A stretch of 27,236 nucleotides of DNA from Stramenopiles sp. TOSAG23-6 (GCA_900128565.1 LT635982.1:1-27236); one strand, 5' to 3'. Counted from the first letter of the stretch, positions 15,043 to 24,419 are shown. Notes: a model not told the origin generated them from the letters alone. Numbers and translations are program-made.

Positions 15043-17608
15043 ATGAAGGTTCTTTTAGTTGATGCGTTCTCTAAAAGTGCAAAGGGACGATCACAGTTCA
15101 AGCAATTTTATGAAATTACTCGACAGTGCTTTGAACGAGCTTCCGAGGGAGTTCAACCGAATTATGTGGTTCGTTCATTTAGAAATTTAAAGGATTACAT
15201 ATATGAAGCCGATACCGAGTTTATGAACCCTCGTGCGTATCGTAATTTCGACTCCGTTGATTTTATAATTGTTGACGGGAATGCAAATTTAAGACCATGG
15301 ACACGTCAGGTCCGACAGTTATTGTTGCTATTCAAAATGGCAGTAATGACCCAAAAATGTTGTTTCCTTGCATCAGTAGGTTTTCAAACTCTTGTCCATT
15401 TATTCGCGACATCAGGAGTTAAATTAGAAATTCTCAATGGACCTGTCGGCGGACGCACAGAGGACCTGTCGTTTACAAAACCAGTGGTACGTGATAAAAA
15501 CGCTGTCATGTCACAGCCACTCCCTGTTTTTCTCGATAATAAAACTGGGGATTTGTTTTTTTATAGACCAAATAAGAAAGCATGGTGTGCTTGTTCTAAT
15601 GTTGGTATGCGTCTTGAAAGTGCTGCTGAAAGAAAGCGTGCGTTTTCATCATGAATTTCAAGTTTATTTTAAATTTATTTTTTGTACCAAATTTTGTACC
15701 TAACAATTTTTTGTAAGGAAAAAAAAATATTTTTCACAATATATGTGTGTATAGACCACAGTACCAGGTACACAAGGAAGTAGACGGACCTTACATGTCC
15801 AAGCCCACGTCTGAAACCGTTTGTATTATTCATATGAAATATGTACAACATTTCATATTCCGAAATATTCGAACTCATCGATTTGTTATTCCTCAACAAA
15901 ATAAATGGGTTGTTAATGAATCGGTTAACTCGCTGTCTTTTGCAAATTATAAACTTCTTGCAGATAATTCTAGGGAACCTCAAATTATCGAATATCAAAA
16001 CATACTTGGGATACAACCAAATATTCAAAATAGAAGTAAATATCCAGAAGTAGCACAGATGCTTGAAAACTATATTAATCATCTATATACACAGATGCGT
16101 CATAAGGATCATATTGATTCGCGTATAACGTCAACCAGTTGGGAATCTTTTGTAAATCAATTTTCAAGAAATCGAAACAAAGGAAAAATGAAAAGACCAG
16201 AAAGTAAAAGTATGTTTAATCAAATTCCGAAGCTAAATCAAAAGGAATTATCACCATCCATTGACACAATTGACGATGAAGATAGCTTTACGTTGTCAGG
16301 TTTGTCTTGTAGCAGTTCATTTGTAGATGCAAAGGAAAGAAATGTTAGACGAACTCAAAGCGCAACAGTTCGTTCGACACCAACAAATCGAAATTCTTCT
16401 AATCTACATAGTGGCCGCATCAATTATAAACAAAAATCAAATCTTAGCAGGAGACCTGAATCTGCTATGCCTCGGAGTTCTGGGTTTAGATCATCTCTAA
16501 AGGCCAAGGATCGACTTTTTAAACGTCGAAATTCTTTCAGTGTTGGAATTAGTAAAAAACAAGCTGTTGCGACATCTAATAATGGAATACGGAAAAGGTC
16601 AGCTGCAGAGGAAGAAAAAAAGAGGCTTGCAATTCAAGATCGAAGAAACATGCTTGGCGATTCGTTTACAATGACACCAGCAACTATACCAAAACTAGTA
16701 CCCTCCACAATTCCATCATCGCCAATGAGGGGATCAGGAATGGCAGCTGCAAAACGGCGTGTGAAAACAGCATCATTGGTCCGTCCAAAAGTTCAAGGAA
16801 ATAGATTTACACGCCGTGTCAATAGTGCTCGCCCTAGGAGTCGTTCTACTATATCGATTGCCTCCAATAAAGAGGCATTGAAACTAAATGAGACGCTTGA
16901 AGAAGAAACAAACAAAAAAGTGGTAACTAATAGATCTGATGTGTCTAAGCAATTTGTTGACTCCACCGGATCTGAACCTCTCTCCTCCAATACCAACTCC
17001 CAATCAAACAATTTTGATTCAAATAATAACGATTCAAAAATGAAAACTAAGGTCAAAGTAAAAGTACAAAAGAGAAGAACAAATCAACACGATACTCACC
17101 CTAAAAAACAATGGATGAATAAAATAGAAAATGATCGAAATAAAAGAGCAGGCAAAGTCAAAGTTGTGCGTACCAAAAAAAAAGTACCATTTTGTGCATT
17201 TGCTAAGCATTCGCGCAGAGAGAAAAGAGATCGACTTATTCCCGGATATGGCAATGGATGCGTCGTAACAGCATCAGGGCCTTATATGTCATATCATGAT
17301 CGAAAGATGCATGTATGTGTTCGTCCTTTTAATTTTAGTTTTTGTTTTCCAAAACATTTTGCGCACCTAACAGAATCATTAATTTTTTAAAATATTTTTT
17401 CATAATACAGGAGAGTAAAATTAGTAAAACTAAATGGATAGGAACCCGTAACTTTACTGCAGTAGTGGGTAAAGCTACAACAAACGATATTCCATGGTCT
17501 GGTTTTGTACGATGCAGTGGTCCTTATCGAGATGGAGTTGTGCAATTTAGAGATTTTTCAGGAGAAAAACTTAAAGCTGATCCATTGAAAAGACGCGGTT
17601 GGCAGTGA
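15043..17608 (+). CDS. Glutamine-amidotransferase-like N-domain fused to a long basic region; probably cytoskeletal or ciliary
   Basis: Exons 15043-15637, 15745-17312 and 17411-17608 give 786 residues. The first about 150 residues look like a class I glutamine-amidotransferase-like Rossmann fold: MKVLLVDAF, VDFIIVDGN, PWTRQVRQLLLL, KCCFLASVGFQTLVH (nucleophile-elbow position, with GFQ where active enzymes have GxCxG) and ILNGPVGG. The cysteine is missing from the elbow, so catalysis is doubtful. The second exon encodes a long, basic, serine-rich and probably disordered region (RRTQSATVRSTP, NRRNSFSVG-like, KVKVKVQKRRTNQ). Two separate GPYMS motifs (VDGPYMSKPTSE and ASGPYMSYHDRK) flank this region. 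The third exon adds SKTKWIGTRNFTAVVGKA and a GPYRDG turn. The composition and conserved C-terminus suggest a microtubule or flagellar protein. That is inference; I cannot name a family. Confidence 0.72.
15638..15744 (+). mobile_element. Introner-like intron 1 of the 15043 gene
   Basis: Starts GTGCGTTTTCATCATGAATT, has TTTGTACCAAATTTTGTACC and TAAC (box 15696-15704), ends ATTTTTCACAATATAT; 107 nt. GTG is repeated at the intron start and the next exon start. The frame joins ERKR to VYRPQYQ. The canonical alternative, GT at 15642 to AG at 15753-15754, is also in frame (RKRAPQYQ). Confidence 0.7.
17313..17410 (+). mobile_element. Introner-like intron 2 of the 15043 gene
   Basis: Starts GTATGTGTTCGTCC, has the diverged box GCGCACCTAAC (17361-17371) and ends TTTTTTCATAATACAG; 98 nt, canonical GT-AG and in frame (RKMH to ESKISK). 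The body is more diverged than most copies, so it may be an older one. Confidence 0.7.
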
Positions 17609-17718
17609 ATTCTTTATGAAAGAAATATAATATAATTTGGATAAAATGAAATAAAAGTGAATTCTTTTACTTATGAAAAACATTCGTTTAAATCTTTATA
17701 TGTACAACAACAAAGGTA

Positions 17719-18649
17719 TTAAATACGGCTCAGGGAGGCATCATTTGACCGATGTACAGTATATGTATACGATTGATCAAGTTGCTCAAATCGAATAGGA
17801 GTACTGCATATAAGACAAATAGGTTTTTTATTTCCCGTCTCATCAGCTGCTCTCATTAAAGTCTTTTTGCAGTCCATATGCATCCCATGTCCACAAGCAA
17901 CAAAACAAACGATCTGACCGGGTGGATGAAACATATATTCATTACATAGAGGACATACAATATTTGTTGGTTTATCTTCAACAATTAAAGGTTGCGAAAC
18001 AATGCTTTCGTTTGGTCGTAACCATTTTGGTAATGAGCTTTGATCTTTGCTCCAGTCTGTATAAATTTTACGTAAATCATTTGGTAAAATAGATTTTTTA
18101 CTTCCCACTAGAGTAGAAGTTAAGTTTGCCTTTCGTATAGCTTCTTCTTCTCGATCTCGTTTAACAGTTTCGACATAATTGTCCATAATATTGTGATATG
18201 CTTTATCCTTTGGTTCAAGTTTATCATCTAGTTGCTTTGGCTTAGGTTTTTTTGCCTCCAAAATGGCTTCTGCTTCTGCATTTTGCTCATCTACATATCT
18301 TAACATTCTTATAGCATCTCGACGTACGTCCAACTCCTCCTCCGTTTTGTGATCTCTAATCAGTTTTCTATTGCGAAAACGATCTGCGAGGGTTTTGGCC
18401 ACCTTAGCTTGTAGTCTAACTGAGTTACTCAGCACATTCAAATCGTCAGTGTGATTCACTTTTTTTCTAAGTTCTTCTATTCTATCTTCCTCTTTTTTTT
18501 TTCCAAGCAATCTCTTCATCCGTAAGCTTCGCTTCACCAGATTTCCTATCTTTTTTATCACTCTTATTGCTTGAAGAAAAAATTTCTTCTTTAGGTGCTA
18601 ACCAAGGATTAACTTCAGCTGACCGATATACTTCATCGTCAAACGACAT
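17719..18649 (-). CDS. RING-H2 zinc-finger protein (frame broken in an A run)
   Basis: The C-terminus carries a RING-type zinc finger: CPLC, then CGHGMHMDC, then CLIC. This is the C-x2-C, C-x-H-x2-H-x2-C, C-x2-C order of RING-H2 E3 ubiquitin ligases. The rest is helical and charged (EEDRIEELRKK, DRFRNRKLIRDHKTEEELDV), likely coiled coil. The natural start is ATG at 18647-18649, giving MSFDDEVYRSAEVNPWLAP and on to LTDEEIAWKKK. A 10-base A run at 18493-18502 then puts the frame off by one; removing one A joins it to EEDRIEEL and gives 309 residues. Without that correction the open frame starts inside the gene. The upstream part reads so well as protein that the break is probably a homopolymer error or slippage. 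It converges with the 15043 gene, with 110 bp between stops. Confidence 0.8.
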
Positions 18650-19120
18650 TTTAGGAAAGGTAAAGAGATGGACTTGAAATCAGAGTTATATAACTTCCGT
18701 TGTTGTTATATAATTCATTAAAAAAAAGGCAAAAAGTGTTTGATTAAGTTAAGGCTTAATCCGGAAAACAACATTTTGATTTTGATTATTATCCCGCCAC
18801 TGCTTTAAATTTAGTTTTGTAGTAAATACTATTTATAGTAGTTTCTTACAAATACCACCTTTCGTAGTAGGCGGTAGAATCCAATCTTTTTTGGAAAATG
18901 AAACGGACCGGTTTAACGCCAAAGTTTTCGTATCTTTGTATAAAAAAGGTAAATATAAGGAAGGACTAGCCCCGATTCGAAATTCCTTCTCTAGTTAGAT
19001 TTTCATCGTCATTGCTATATATTGATGAAATATACGAATTGCTTTGAAGCAAGTCTATATGAAAAAAAGCCAATGAAGTTCCATTAATTGGTTCCTCGCT
19101 ATATAGAAAATAAACGTACC
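18650..19120. other. Divergent intergenic spacer
   Basis: A 470-bp spacer between divergent starts. It holds the near-palindromic short strings TAGTAGGCGGTAG and TAATCCGG but no clear RNA gene, ORF or family intron copy. It presumably contains both promoters. Confidence 0.5.
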
Positions 19121-21511
19121 ATGGGGGCGGCAGCGTCGATTCCTCAATATTTAGATGAAACAACTTGTCGTCGGTTTGCTGGAGCTGCATTCGATCAACA
19201 AAAGTTCAATTCTACACAACGTTCTGGTCGGGTATCTAAATATGAGTTCTTGGCGTTTGCGAAAGAAAAACAACAACCACTTGAAAGACTACAGCCGACA
19301 CAAATGGTATACAAACAGGACGTTCCAAGACAATCGCAACAGAGCAGCATTGTAACAGGACAATCGCAACAGAGCAGCATTGTAACAGGACTTAATGGTT
19401 CAGCCATTGAACCAGGAAAGGTTTACTATCACCATTCATCTACTAATTCGCAGAAATTAAACAATACTTTGGGCCAACCTTTCACAAGTAATATTCAACA
19501 AAATTTTTCGCAAAAATATCCCCAGAAAAATATTATTCCAAGACAACCAAATATTGCAAACAGTGATGCAGAGTATAAAACTATGACTTCAATAAATCAG
19601 CAATTTTACAAAAACCACCAAATGCAGTCATTTGAAAATGTTTCTCGTCCAATACAACAAAGTAATTTTGGTTCGAGTAGTTTTAAAGTTGGGTCTGGTA
19701 AAATGCGAAATATTCCAATTTTTAATAGTACGCAAAATATTGGGGCATCATATGCTTCGGGTTTCCCGAACAATTTACCAAATGTATCATCTAATTTTGG
19801 TACAAATAGAAATGATAATTTTAATGCAAATAGAAATGATAATTTTAATGTAAATAGAAATGATAATTTTAATGTAAATAGAAATCTTAGCACTACTGAT
19901 GTCGCAAAAACAAATAGAAATGATAATTTTCGTGCAAATAGAAATGACAACACGAATACCAGAGAAACACATGCTGTTAATTATACAAATGGAAGGTCAT
20001 CGACAAGTAGTAAAGGCGTAGCAATGGCTCTGCGATATAATGCAGTTGATGATAGTATTCAACGACAAAGTCAACAAAAGAATAAAACGAATGATCATAA
20101 TATTAGTCACACTCAAAATATAGAACATAATGCTGGCAAAGGAGTAGCGATGGCATTACGGGGCAGCACGATTACACCAAACGTACAATTACGAGTTACA
20201 AAAAGTGCGGGAGATCTCTTAAACAACCCAAATTCTACTGCTATTGGTTCTCATAGAGTAAGAAATGCCCCTCTGACTTTGTCTAATTTAAATCCCACAT
20301 TTCCATCACCACTAACTGTGAATGCACTAGTTCAAATTACGTATAGCGTTGCTTTTGCACGTGAAAATCCTCTGGACCCAACGCAATATTATGGGCGAGT
20401 CGTGAAAAATGATGGGCATGAATGTCACATTGATTTTGGGGAGGATGGAACATTTAGATTTTATCTAATTCATAATAATGACGTACAAACACAATATAAT
20501 AGTACAGTCGTAAAAGATGCGGATGGTTTTAATGTAACAGTCCGTCGACTGAATGCAAATAGAAATGGATTCCAAGACACAAACAATTTAAGTTATATCA
20601 AACAACAAAAGCATCAACAATTTCATAACTTAAATTCATCTGAGTTTAATGCATCCTCTTCGCCGAATACAAACGATGCATTGTTAGGTAAAACACAAGC
20701 AATTGTAGATTGCAATGTAAATGGATCAAATCTAAATGTATCAACTACTTTAGAATCAGAACCTGAACCTGATCCAATCATTGATCTTCAACTCTGGATT
20801 CATCATGATAACTCAGCACATGCTAATCGTACAACTGGGCAAGTTATATTGATTGAAGGAAAGACACCATCAGGTGCATATATTATTATTAGAGGTGTTA
20901 TTGAAAAATCAGGAGAAATTTCAAGTTTTGACTTTGAAGATGATTCAAAATCTGCTGGTACTAAAGAAGCGCATAAAGGATCATATTGTATATTAGTAAA
21001 AGATATCAAAGGATTCATTTATGGGTGTAATAAAAGTACTACTGATAATACTAAAGATAAAAATGACACCAATGTAACAAGTAATGTATTATATAGTAAA
21101 AATATCACAAAAATGCCAAACAAATATTTAAACAAACGCCAAGAAATTGAAGAACGATCAAATCCTCGTACATTCGATACAGATATTCGACTTGATGACA
21201 AAGCTGCAGCAACTAACAGAGAGGTTATTCTTGCCTTGAACTCATGCACAGGACCAATTGACGTAATTTTTGATCCCCAGCGACAGGGAGGGAAGCAAGG
21301 TTGGTATCCACGTAAAAAAGATATGCGTGGTAACGGTAAAACAGTGACAATACCAGCATCTTTTAGGTCAAATAATGTAGGATATATGAAATTGGGAGAT
21401 GATATGAGTGCTTTTGGTAATCAATTTCTATCGCTTGACGGTGGTTGTACTTTTATGAATCAAAAAGAAGCAGAAATATTACAGAGTTTAGGATTTCGTG
21501 TACGTGTGTAG
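19121..21511 (+). CDS. Large protein with N-myristoylation-type N-terminus and low-complexity repeats
   Basis: The ATG in ACCATGG context at 19121 gives MGAAASIPQYLDETTC: Gly-2 and Ser-6 fit the N-myristoyltransferase consensus, so it may sit on a membrane. The length is 796 residues, with no intron. An EF-hand-like N-terminal segment (RFAGAAFDQQKFN, GRVSKYEFLAFA) is followed by an asparagine- and glutamine-rich middle. Two sets of repeats are visible: an exact 10-residue duplication (GQSQQSSIVT) and an 8-residue NRNDNFNV array. KGVAMALR occurs twice (residues about 304 and 344). A Tudor/SH3-like stretch (LVQITYSVAFARENPLDPTQ, YYGRVVKNDGHECHIDFGED) follows at about 405-445. The last part, LALNSCTGPIDVIFDPQ, GWYPRKKDMRGN and CTFMNQKEAEILQSLGFRV, is globular. 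I do not recognise the whole architecture. Next downstream is another likely lipid-anchored protein. Confidence 0.78.
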   Translation: MGAAASIPQYLDETTCRRFAGAAFDQQKFNSTQRSGRVSKYEFLAFAKEKQQPLERLQPTQMVYKQDVPRQSQQSSIVTGQSQQSSIVTGLNGSAIEPGKVYYHHSSTNSQKLNNTLGQPFTSNIQQNFSQKYPQKNIIPRQPNIANSDAEYKTMTSINQQFYKNHQMQSFENVSRPIQQSNFGSSSFKVGSGKMRNIPIFNSTQNIGASYASGFPNNLPNVSSNFGTNRNDNFNANRNDNFNVNRNDNFNVNRNLSTTDVAKTNRNDNFRANRNDNTNTRETHAVNYTNGRSSTSSKGVAMALRYNAVDDSIQRQSQQKNKTNDHNISHTQNIEHNAGKGVAMALRGSTITPNVQLRVTKSAGDLLNNPNSTAIGSHRVRNAPLTLSNLNPTFPSPLTVNALVQITYSVAFARENPLDPTQYYGRVVKNDGHECHIDFGEDGTFRFYLIHNNDVQTQYNSTVVKDADGFNVTVRRLNANRNGFQDTNNLSYIKQQKHQQFHNLNSSEFNASSSPNTNDALLGKTQAIVDCNVNGSNLNVSTTLESEPEPDPIIDLQLWIHHDNSAHANRTTGQVILIEGKTPSGAYIIIRGVIEKSGEISSFDFEDDSKSAGTKEAHKGSYCILVKDIKGFIYGCNKSTTDNTKDKNDTNVTSNVLYSKNITKMPNKYLNKRQEIEERSNPRTFDTDIRLDDKAAATNREVILALNSCTGPIDVIFDPQRQGGKQGWYPRKKDMRGNGKTVTIPASFRSNNVGYMKLGDDMSAFGNQFLSLDGGCTFMNQKEAEILQSLGFRVRV
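19331..19390 (+). repeat. Perfect 30-bp tandem duplication in coding sequence
   Basis: Positions 19331-19360 and 19361-19390 are identical, starting CAATCGCAAC. They encode two copies of QSQQSSIVTG in frame. Identity at all third positions indicates a recent event. Confidence 0.95.
19805..19951 (+). repeat. 24-bp in-frame minisatellite (NRNDNFNx)
   Basis: Three adjacent units of AATAGAAATGATAATTTTAA plus TGYA lie at 19805-19876. A partial unit follows at 19877, and two more units start at 19913 and 19937 with small changes. They encode NRNDNFNA/V, an asparagine-rich disordered stretch. Confidence 0.9.
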
Positions 21512-21779
21512 AAAAGTATTTAGTGTTCAGTTATTTTAGTTTTGGCATTATCAATAAAAATTGGGCATTGTTTGCTCCAATAGAATATATATTCTTGGCT
21601 TGGTTTGCTTAGTTTTTTTTTGTAATTTTTTTTGTAATTTGTTTTTAGTTTCGTACGAAAAAACGGCAAAAGGACTTCGTATAGCAATATTTCGATTTCC
21701 TTTTATCGGTTACGGTTCTTCCCTTTTTTTTGGGTATCACAAAAGCTAGTAGTGATCTCAGATACTATCATCTTTACTG

Positions 21780-22319
21780 ATGGCGGCTCATATTGAAACA
21801 TTTCAAGGCGAAAGTGACACATTTTGTGGCACAACAGATGAAAGAGAGTTTTATAAATGCTGTGATAGTGGTCGACTTGATAGGGCGAAATTCCTTCTTG
21901 ACGAAGGAAGAGTTGGAAATATTGACTGCACAAATGAGTTTGATTTTACACCACTGATCAACGTTTCGAGAAAAAAGAAAGACGACACTGGATTGTTTCC
22001 TCGTTGGATATTTGAAACTGCTCAAATGCTTCTTGAGCTAGGGGCGAATGCAAGCTGTGTGACATGCGACGAAGAGTCGCCCTTACATTGGGCTTGTAAA
22101 CGAAATAACTTAGAGTTAGTGAAACTGTTACTTGGTAAGCATCCAGAATGCCCAATCGGCACAAAAGGATTTCTAGAGCCATCTAATGTCTATCTTGTGG
22201 ATAAAAAAGGCGAAACTGCACGAAAAGAAGCGGAAAAGAAACGTTTTACAAATGTACTAAATATGATAAAGCAAGCAGAGATTGATCAAAAGAAAAGTAA
22301 AACTTGTATTATATTATAG
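21780..22319 (+). CDS. Ankyrin-repeat protein with C-terminal CaaX box
   Basis: A 179-residue intronless protein. Ankyrin repeats are visible as REFYKCCDSGRLDRAKFLLD, FDFTPLINVSRKK and AQMLLELGANASCVTCDEES with PLHWACKRNNLELVKLLLGK. A variant last repeat, VYLVDKKGETARKEAEKK, follows. The protein ends KKSKTCIIL. Cys-Ile-Ile-Leu is a CaaX box, and a terminal Leu favours geranylgeranylation over farnesylation; the lysines before it help membrane binding. It is therefore probably an adaptor tethered to the cytosolic side of a membrane. It is co-directional with the myristoylation-type gene upstream, 268 bp away. The spacer between them contains TTTCGTACGAAAAAA (21651-21665), a fragment of the intron-family core. 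Confidence 0.85.
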   Translation: MAAHIETFQGESDTFCGTTDEREFYKCCDSGRLDRAKFLLDEGRVGNIDCTNEFDFTPLINVSRKKKDDTGLFPRWIFETAQMLLELGANASCVTCDEESPLHWACKRNNLELVKLLLGKHPECPIGTKGFLEPSNVYLVDKKGETARKEAEKKRFTNVLNMIKQAEIDQKKSKTCIIL

Positions 22320-22361
22320 AAGGGAAAAAAGAAGTTTAGCTAGAATAAGTAAATGAAATTC

Positions 22362-23881
22362 TTAAATATGTTTTTTTATTACTTTAATTAGTCGTTTAGC
22401 TCCTATCATAATATTTTCCCGTGATAACCAAGCAAAACTCAGTCTTATATATATCAAGGGAGTACCAATTGGAAATTCGTTAGGTGCTACATTTGGTAAA
22501 CATTTAACATTCCTTTTCAAACAACTCTTTATTGAACACTCTTGTGCAGTAAGTAGACTAATATTATTTTTCTCTAACGACTCCTTGAAAATCTTTTCAA
22601 TATCATTCTCTTTGCAGAGTTTTAGTCCCACCCACAAAAAGTAACCACCACGAGGTGGAGTAAATGTGATAACGTGTTCAGGTATTTCAGCTTGAACTGC
22701 TTCATTTTTCAAGGTATCGCATAAAGTATCGCAATTACGCTGAAGATATTGGCTGACAAAAGTAATGTGCCGCCTAATATCACCATTAGAAAGGGCAATT
22801 TCACATAAAGATGATATAAACCCACACATTAAACCACCAGAAGCCTCATAACCAATTTCCCCACTTTTTCCGCTCTGAAAGCACATGTATTGTGAAAAAA
22901 ATATTGAAGAAAAAAATCGTTAGATACAAAATTTCGTACAAAAAAATAAATAAATTTAAAATTCATGGTGAAAAAAACGCACATTTCTGATGATTTCGTT
23001 TGAATCCAGCCGAGCCGAATTCCAGGACTTAATATCTTGGAAAACGATCCCAAACTAAATACAGAATAAGGTTCATAATCAAGTAGAGCAAATGGTGGAG
23101 GTATTTCTTTACATGTTTTGTTTTCTGTATAGTTTTTTTCTACTTGAAAAAAAGAGTCAAATGAGAGAAATTGATAAACCTCATCTGCAATAATGGAAAA
23201 CTTAAAACGCTTTGAGAGATGAATAAGTTTCTTTCTACGATATATGGACATGGTTACACCAGTTGGGTTATGATGTATTGGAATGGTATAAATGCATTGT
23301 ACGCAATTATTTTCTCCCAATTCGAGCAACCTTTTCTCCAATAATTCAACACACACACCTTCATTGTCACATTCAATGCTTTCAATTCTAATTCCTGGAA
23401 AATTCCTAAGAATTTTTTCCACTAAAAAATAAGTTGGATCTTCGACAAATACAATTGGACATAATTCTGATGTGTGGGAATTCAAACCACCACCTACTTT
23501 TGGAGATGTATTAGTTGGAAATACGAAAGTCTTCACAGCAAATCGTAAAAGAAAATCGATGCCAAAAGACGCTCCTGGGATAATATACAGTTCATCTGGA
23601 GCAACTTGTTCATCACACTCATGAAAGTTAAAACTATTGATGAACTTTGAAAGAGCTATACGGAAACCTGCCTTATCCGTTTTCTTTAGGTATGAAGAGT
23701 ATCCAAGAATAGTAGTGGCAGCATCAGGAGTTTCAAGATTTATTTGACTTGTTAACGCAGAAACAGCAGATTTATTGATAATTTGAAGAGCCATTGCTAA
23801 GTGATTTGGAGCAGGTGAACCCTTTTTGAAATTAATTGTGTTATCAAGGTGTGCTTTGCGTATTTCTGGGATTGAAGCCAT
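22362..23881 (-). CDS. Class I/II (fold type I) PLP-dependent aminotransferase, AAD/KAT-like
   Basis: Exons on the minus strand are 22983-23881 and 22362-22884, 473 residues. Motifs of the aminotransferase I/II family occur in order: IIPGASFGIDFLLR (cofactor phosphate region), YTIPIHHNPTGVTMS (the NPTG core), SIIADEVYQFLSF (Asp and Tyr that contact pyridoxal phosphate) and SLGSFSKILSPGIRLGWIQ. The lysine of the last forms the Schiff base. RLSFAW near the C-terminus carries the carboxylate-binding arginine. The motif pattern is closest to the 2-aminoadipate/kynurenine and YER152C-like branch; the substrate is not determined. There is no targeting sequence obvious at MASIPEIRKAHLDN, so cytosol is likely. 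The intron falls between GWIQTKSSEM and CFQSGKSGEIG. ATG 23879-23881 is first in frame. Confidence 0.9.
22885..22982 (-). mobile_element. Introner-like intron of the aminotransferase gene
   Basis: Minus strand: GTGCGTTTTTTTCACCATGA, TTTGTACGAAATTTTGTATC and TAAC (box 22919-22927), ending ATTTTTTTCACAATACAT; 98 nt. The six bases ATGTGC occur at both boundaries (exon-intron and intron-exon), so the cut can be placed in several ways with the same mRNA. The canonical alternative, GT four bases later to CAG before AGCGG, is in frame and drops two residues (FQ). Confidence 0.72.
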
Positions 23882-24140
23882 ATTGCTTGTGAATATATGA
23901 AATTTGGTGTTGCATGTTTATCCATTAGGAAAATAAAAATTTCAAATTTTGCAAAAAAAAATCGAAAGCAAACAACGAAACAAATCGAAATCGAAATCGG
24001 GTGTTTTTTTAATTTACCGATCGATATCATATGGACTTTCGGCTTAGAAACTTTTGCTGAAAGAAGACGGTAAAAACGCCGTTTTAGATGCATTACTTTA
24101 TGGAGTAAACAATATACGCACAACGAAGTACCAGAGAGGC

Positions 24141-24302
24141 ATGACTAAGCTAAATACATTTGAGCGGTTGCTCTCAGTCGAACAGCTCACAAAACCCAGC
24201 AGCAATGAGATTTCAAAGCAGATTCGGTGGATTGCAGCTCGTACACATGCGAAAAGACAGAGAATTAAAAGAAATGGTAAATACATGGTGTGTTGTAGAT
24301 AG
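24141..24302 (+). CDS. Possible small basic protein (uncertain)
   Basis: A 53-residue frame from ATG 24141 reads MTKLNTFERLLSVEQLTKPS and ends with a basic stretch (RTHAKRQRIKRNGKY). The frame is open back to 24048 and the upstream reading (NAVLDALLYGVNNIRTTKYQ) also looks protein-like. An upstream exon might therefore exist, though I could not find a convincing junction. No family is recognised. It could equally be a chance open frame between two minus-strand genes. Confidence 0.3.
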   Translation: MTKLNTFERLLSVEQLTKPSSNEISKQIRWIAARTHAKRQRIKRNGKYMVCCR

Positions 24303-24419
24303 TCTAATATGAAACAGTCACTATAAAAAAACTCTGCAAAGATAAATTGTACATATTAATTTAAATTGATTGACATGAAGTTTTTATTTCAGTGATCAAT
24401 TAATGGAAAGACTTCAACT

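Noticed and set aside
21561-21749. Frame with hydrophobic start in the spacer before the ankyrin gene
   Set aside because: Its middle is T-rich sequence resembling a decayed intron-family fragment, and the reading has no sensible protein pattern.
3611-22982. Minor-spliceosome (U12) AT-AC introns as the explanation for the AT...AC ends
   Set aside because: The donors are GTAYGT-like and the branch box is CCTAAC rather than the U12 consensus donor ATATCCTT and branch TTCCTTAAC at short distance, so U12 use is not supported.
24048-24140. Upstream extension of the small plus-strand frame
   Set aside because: It reads like protein but has no ATG and no visible splice junction to an upstream exon; it is mentioned only within the uncertain entry.
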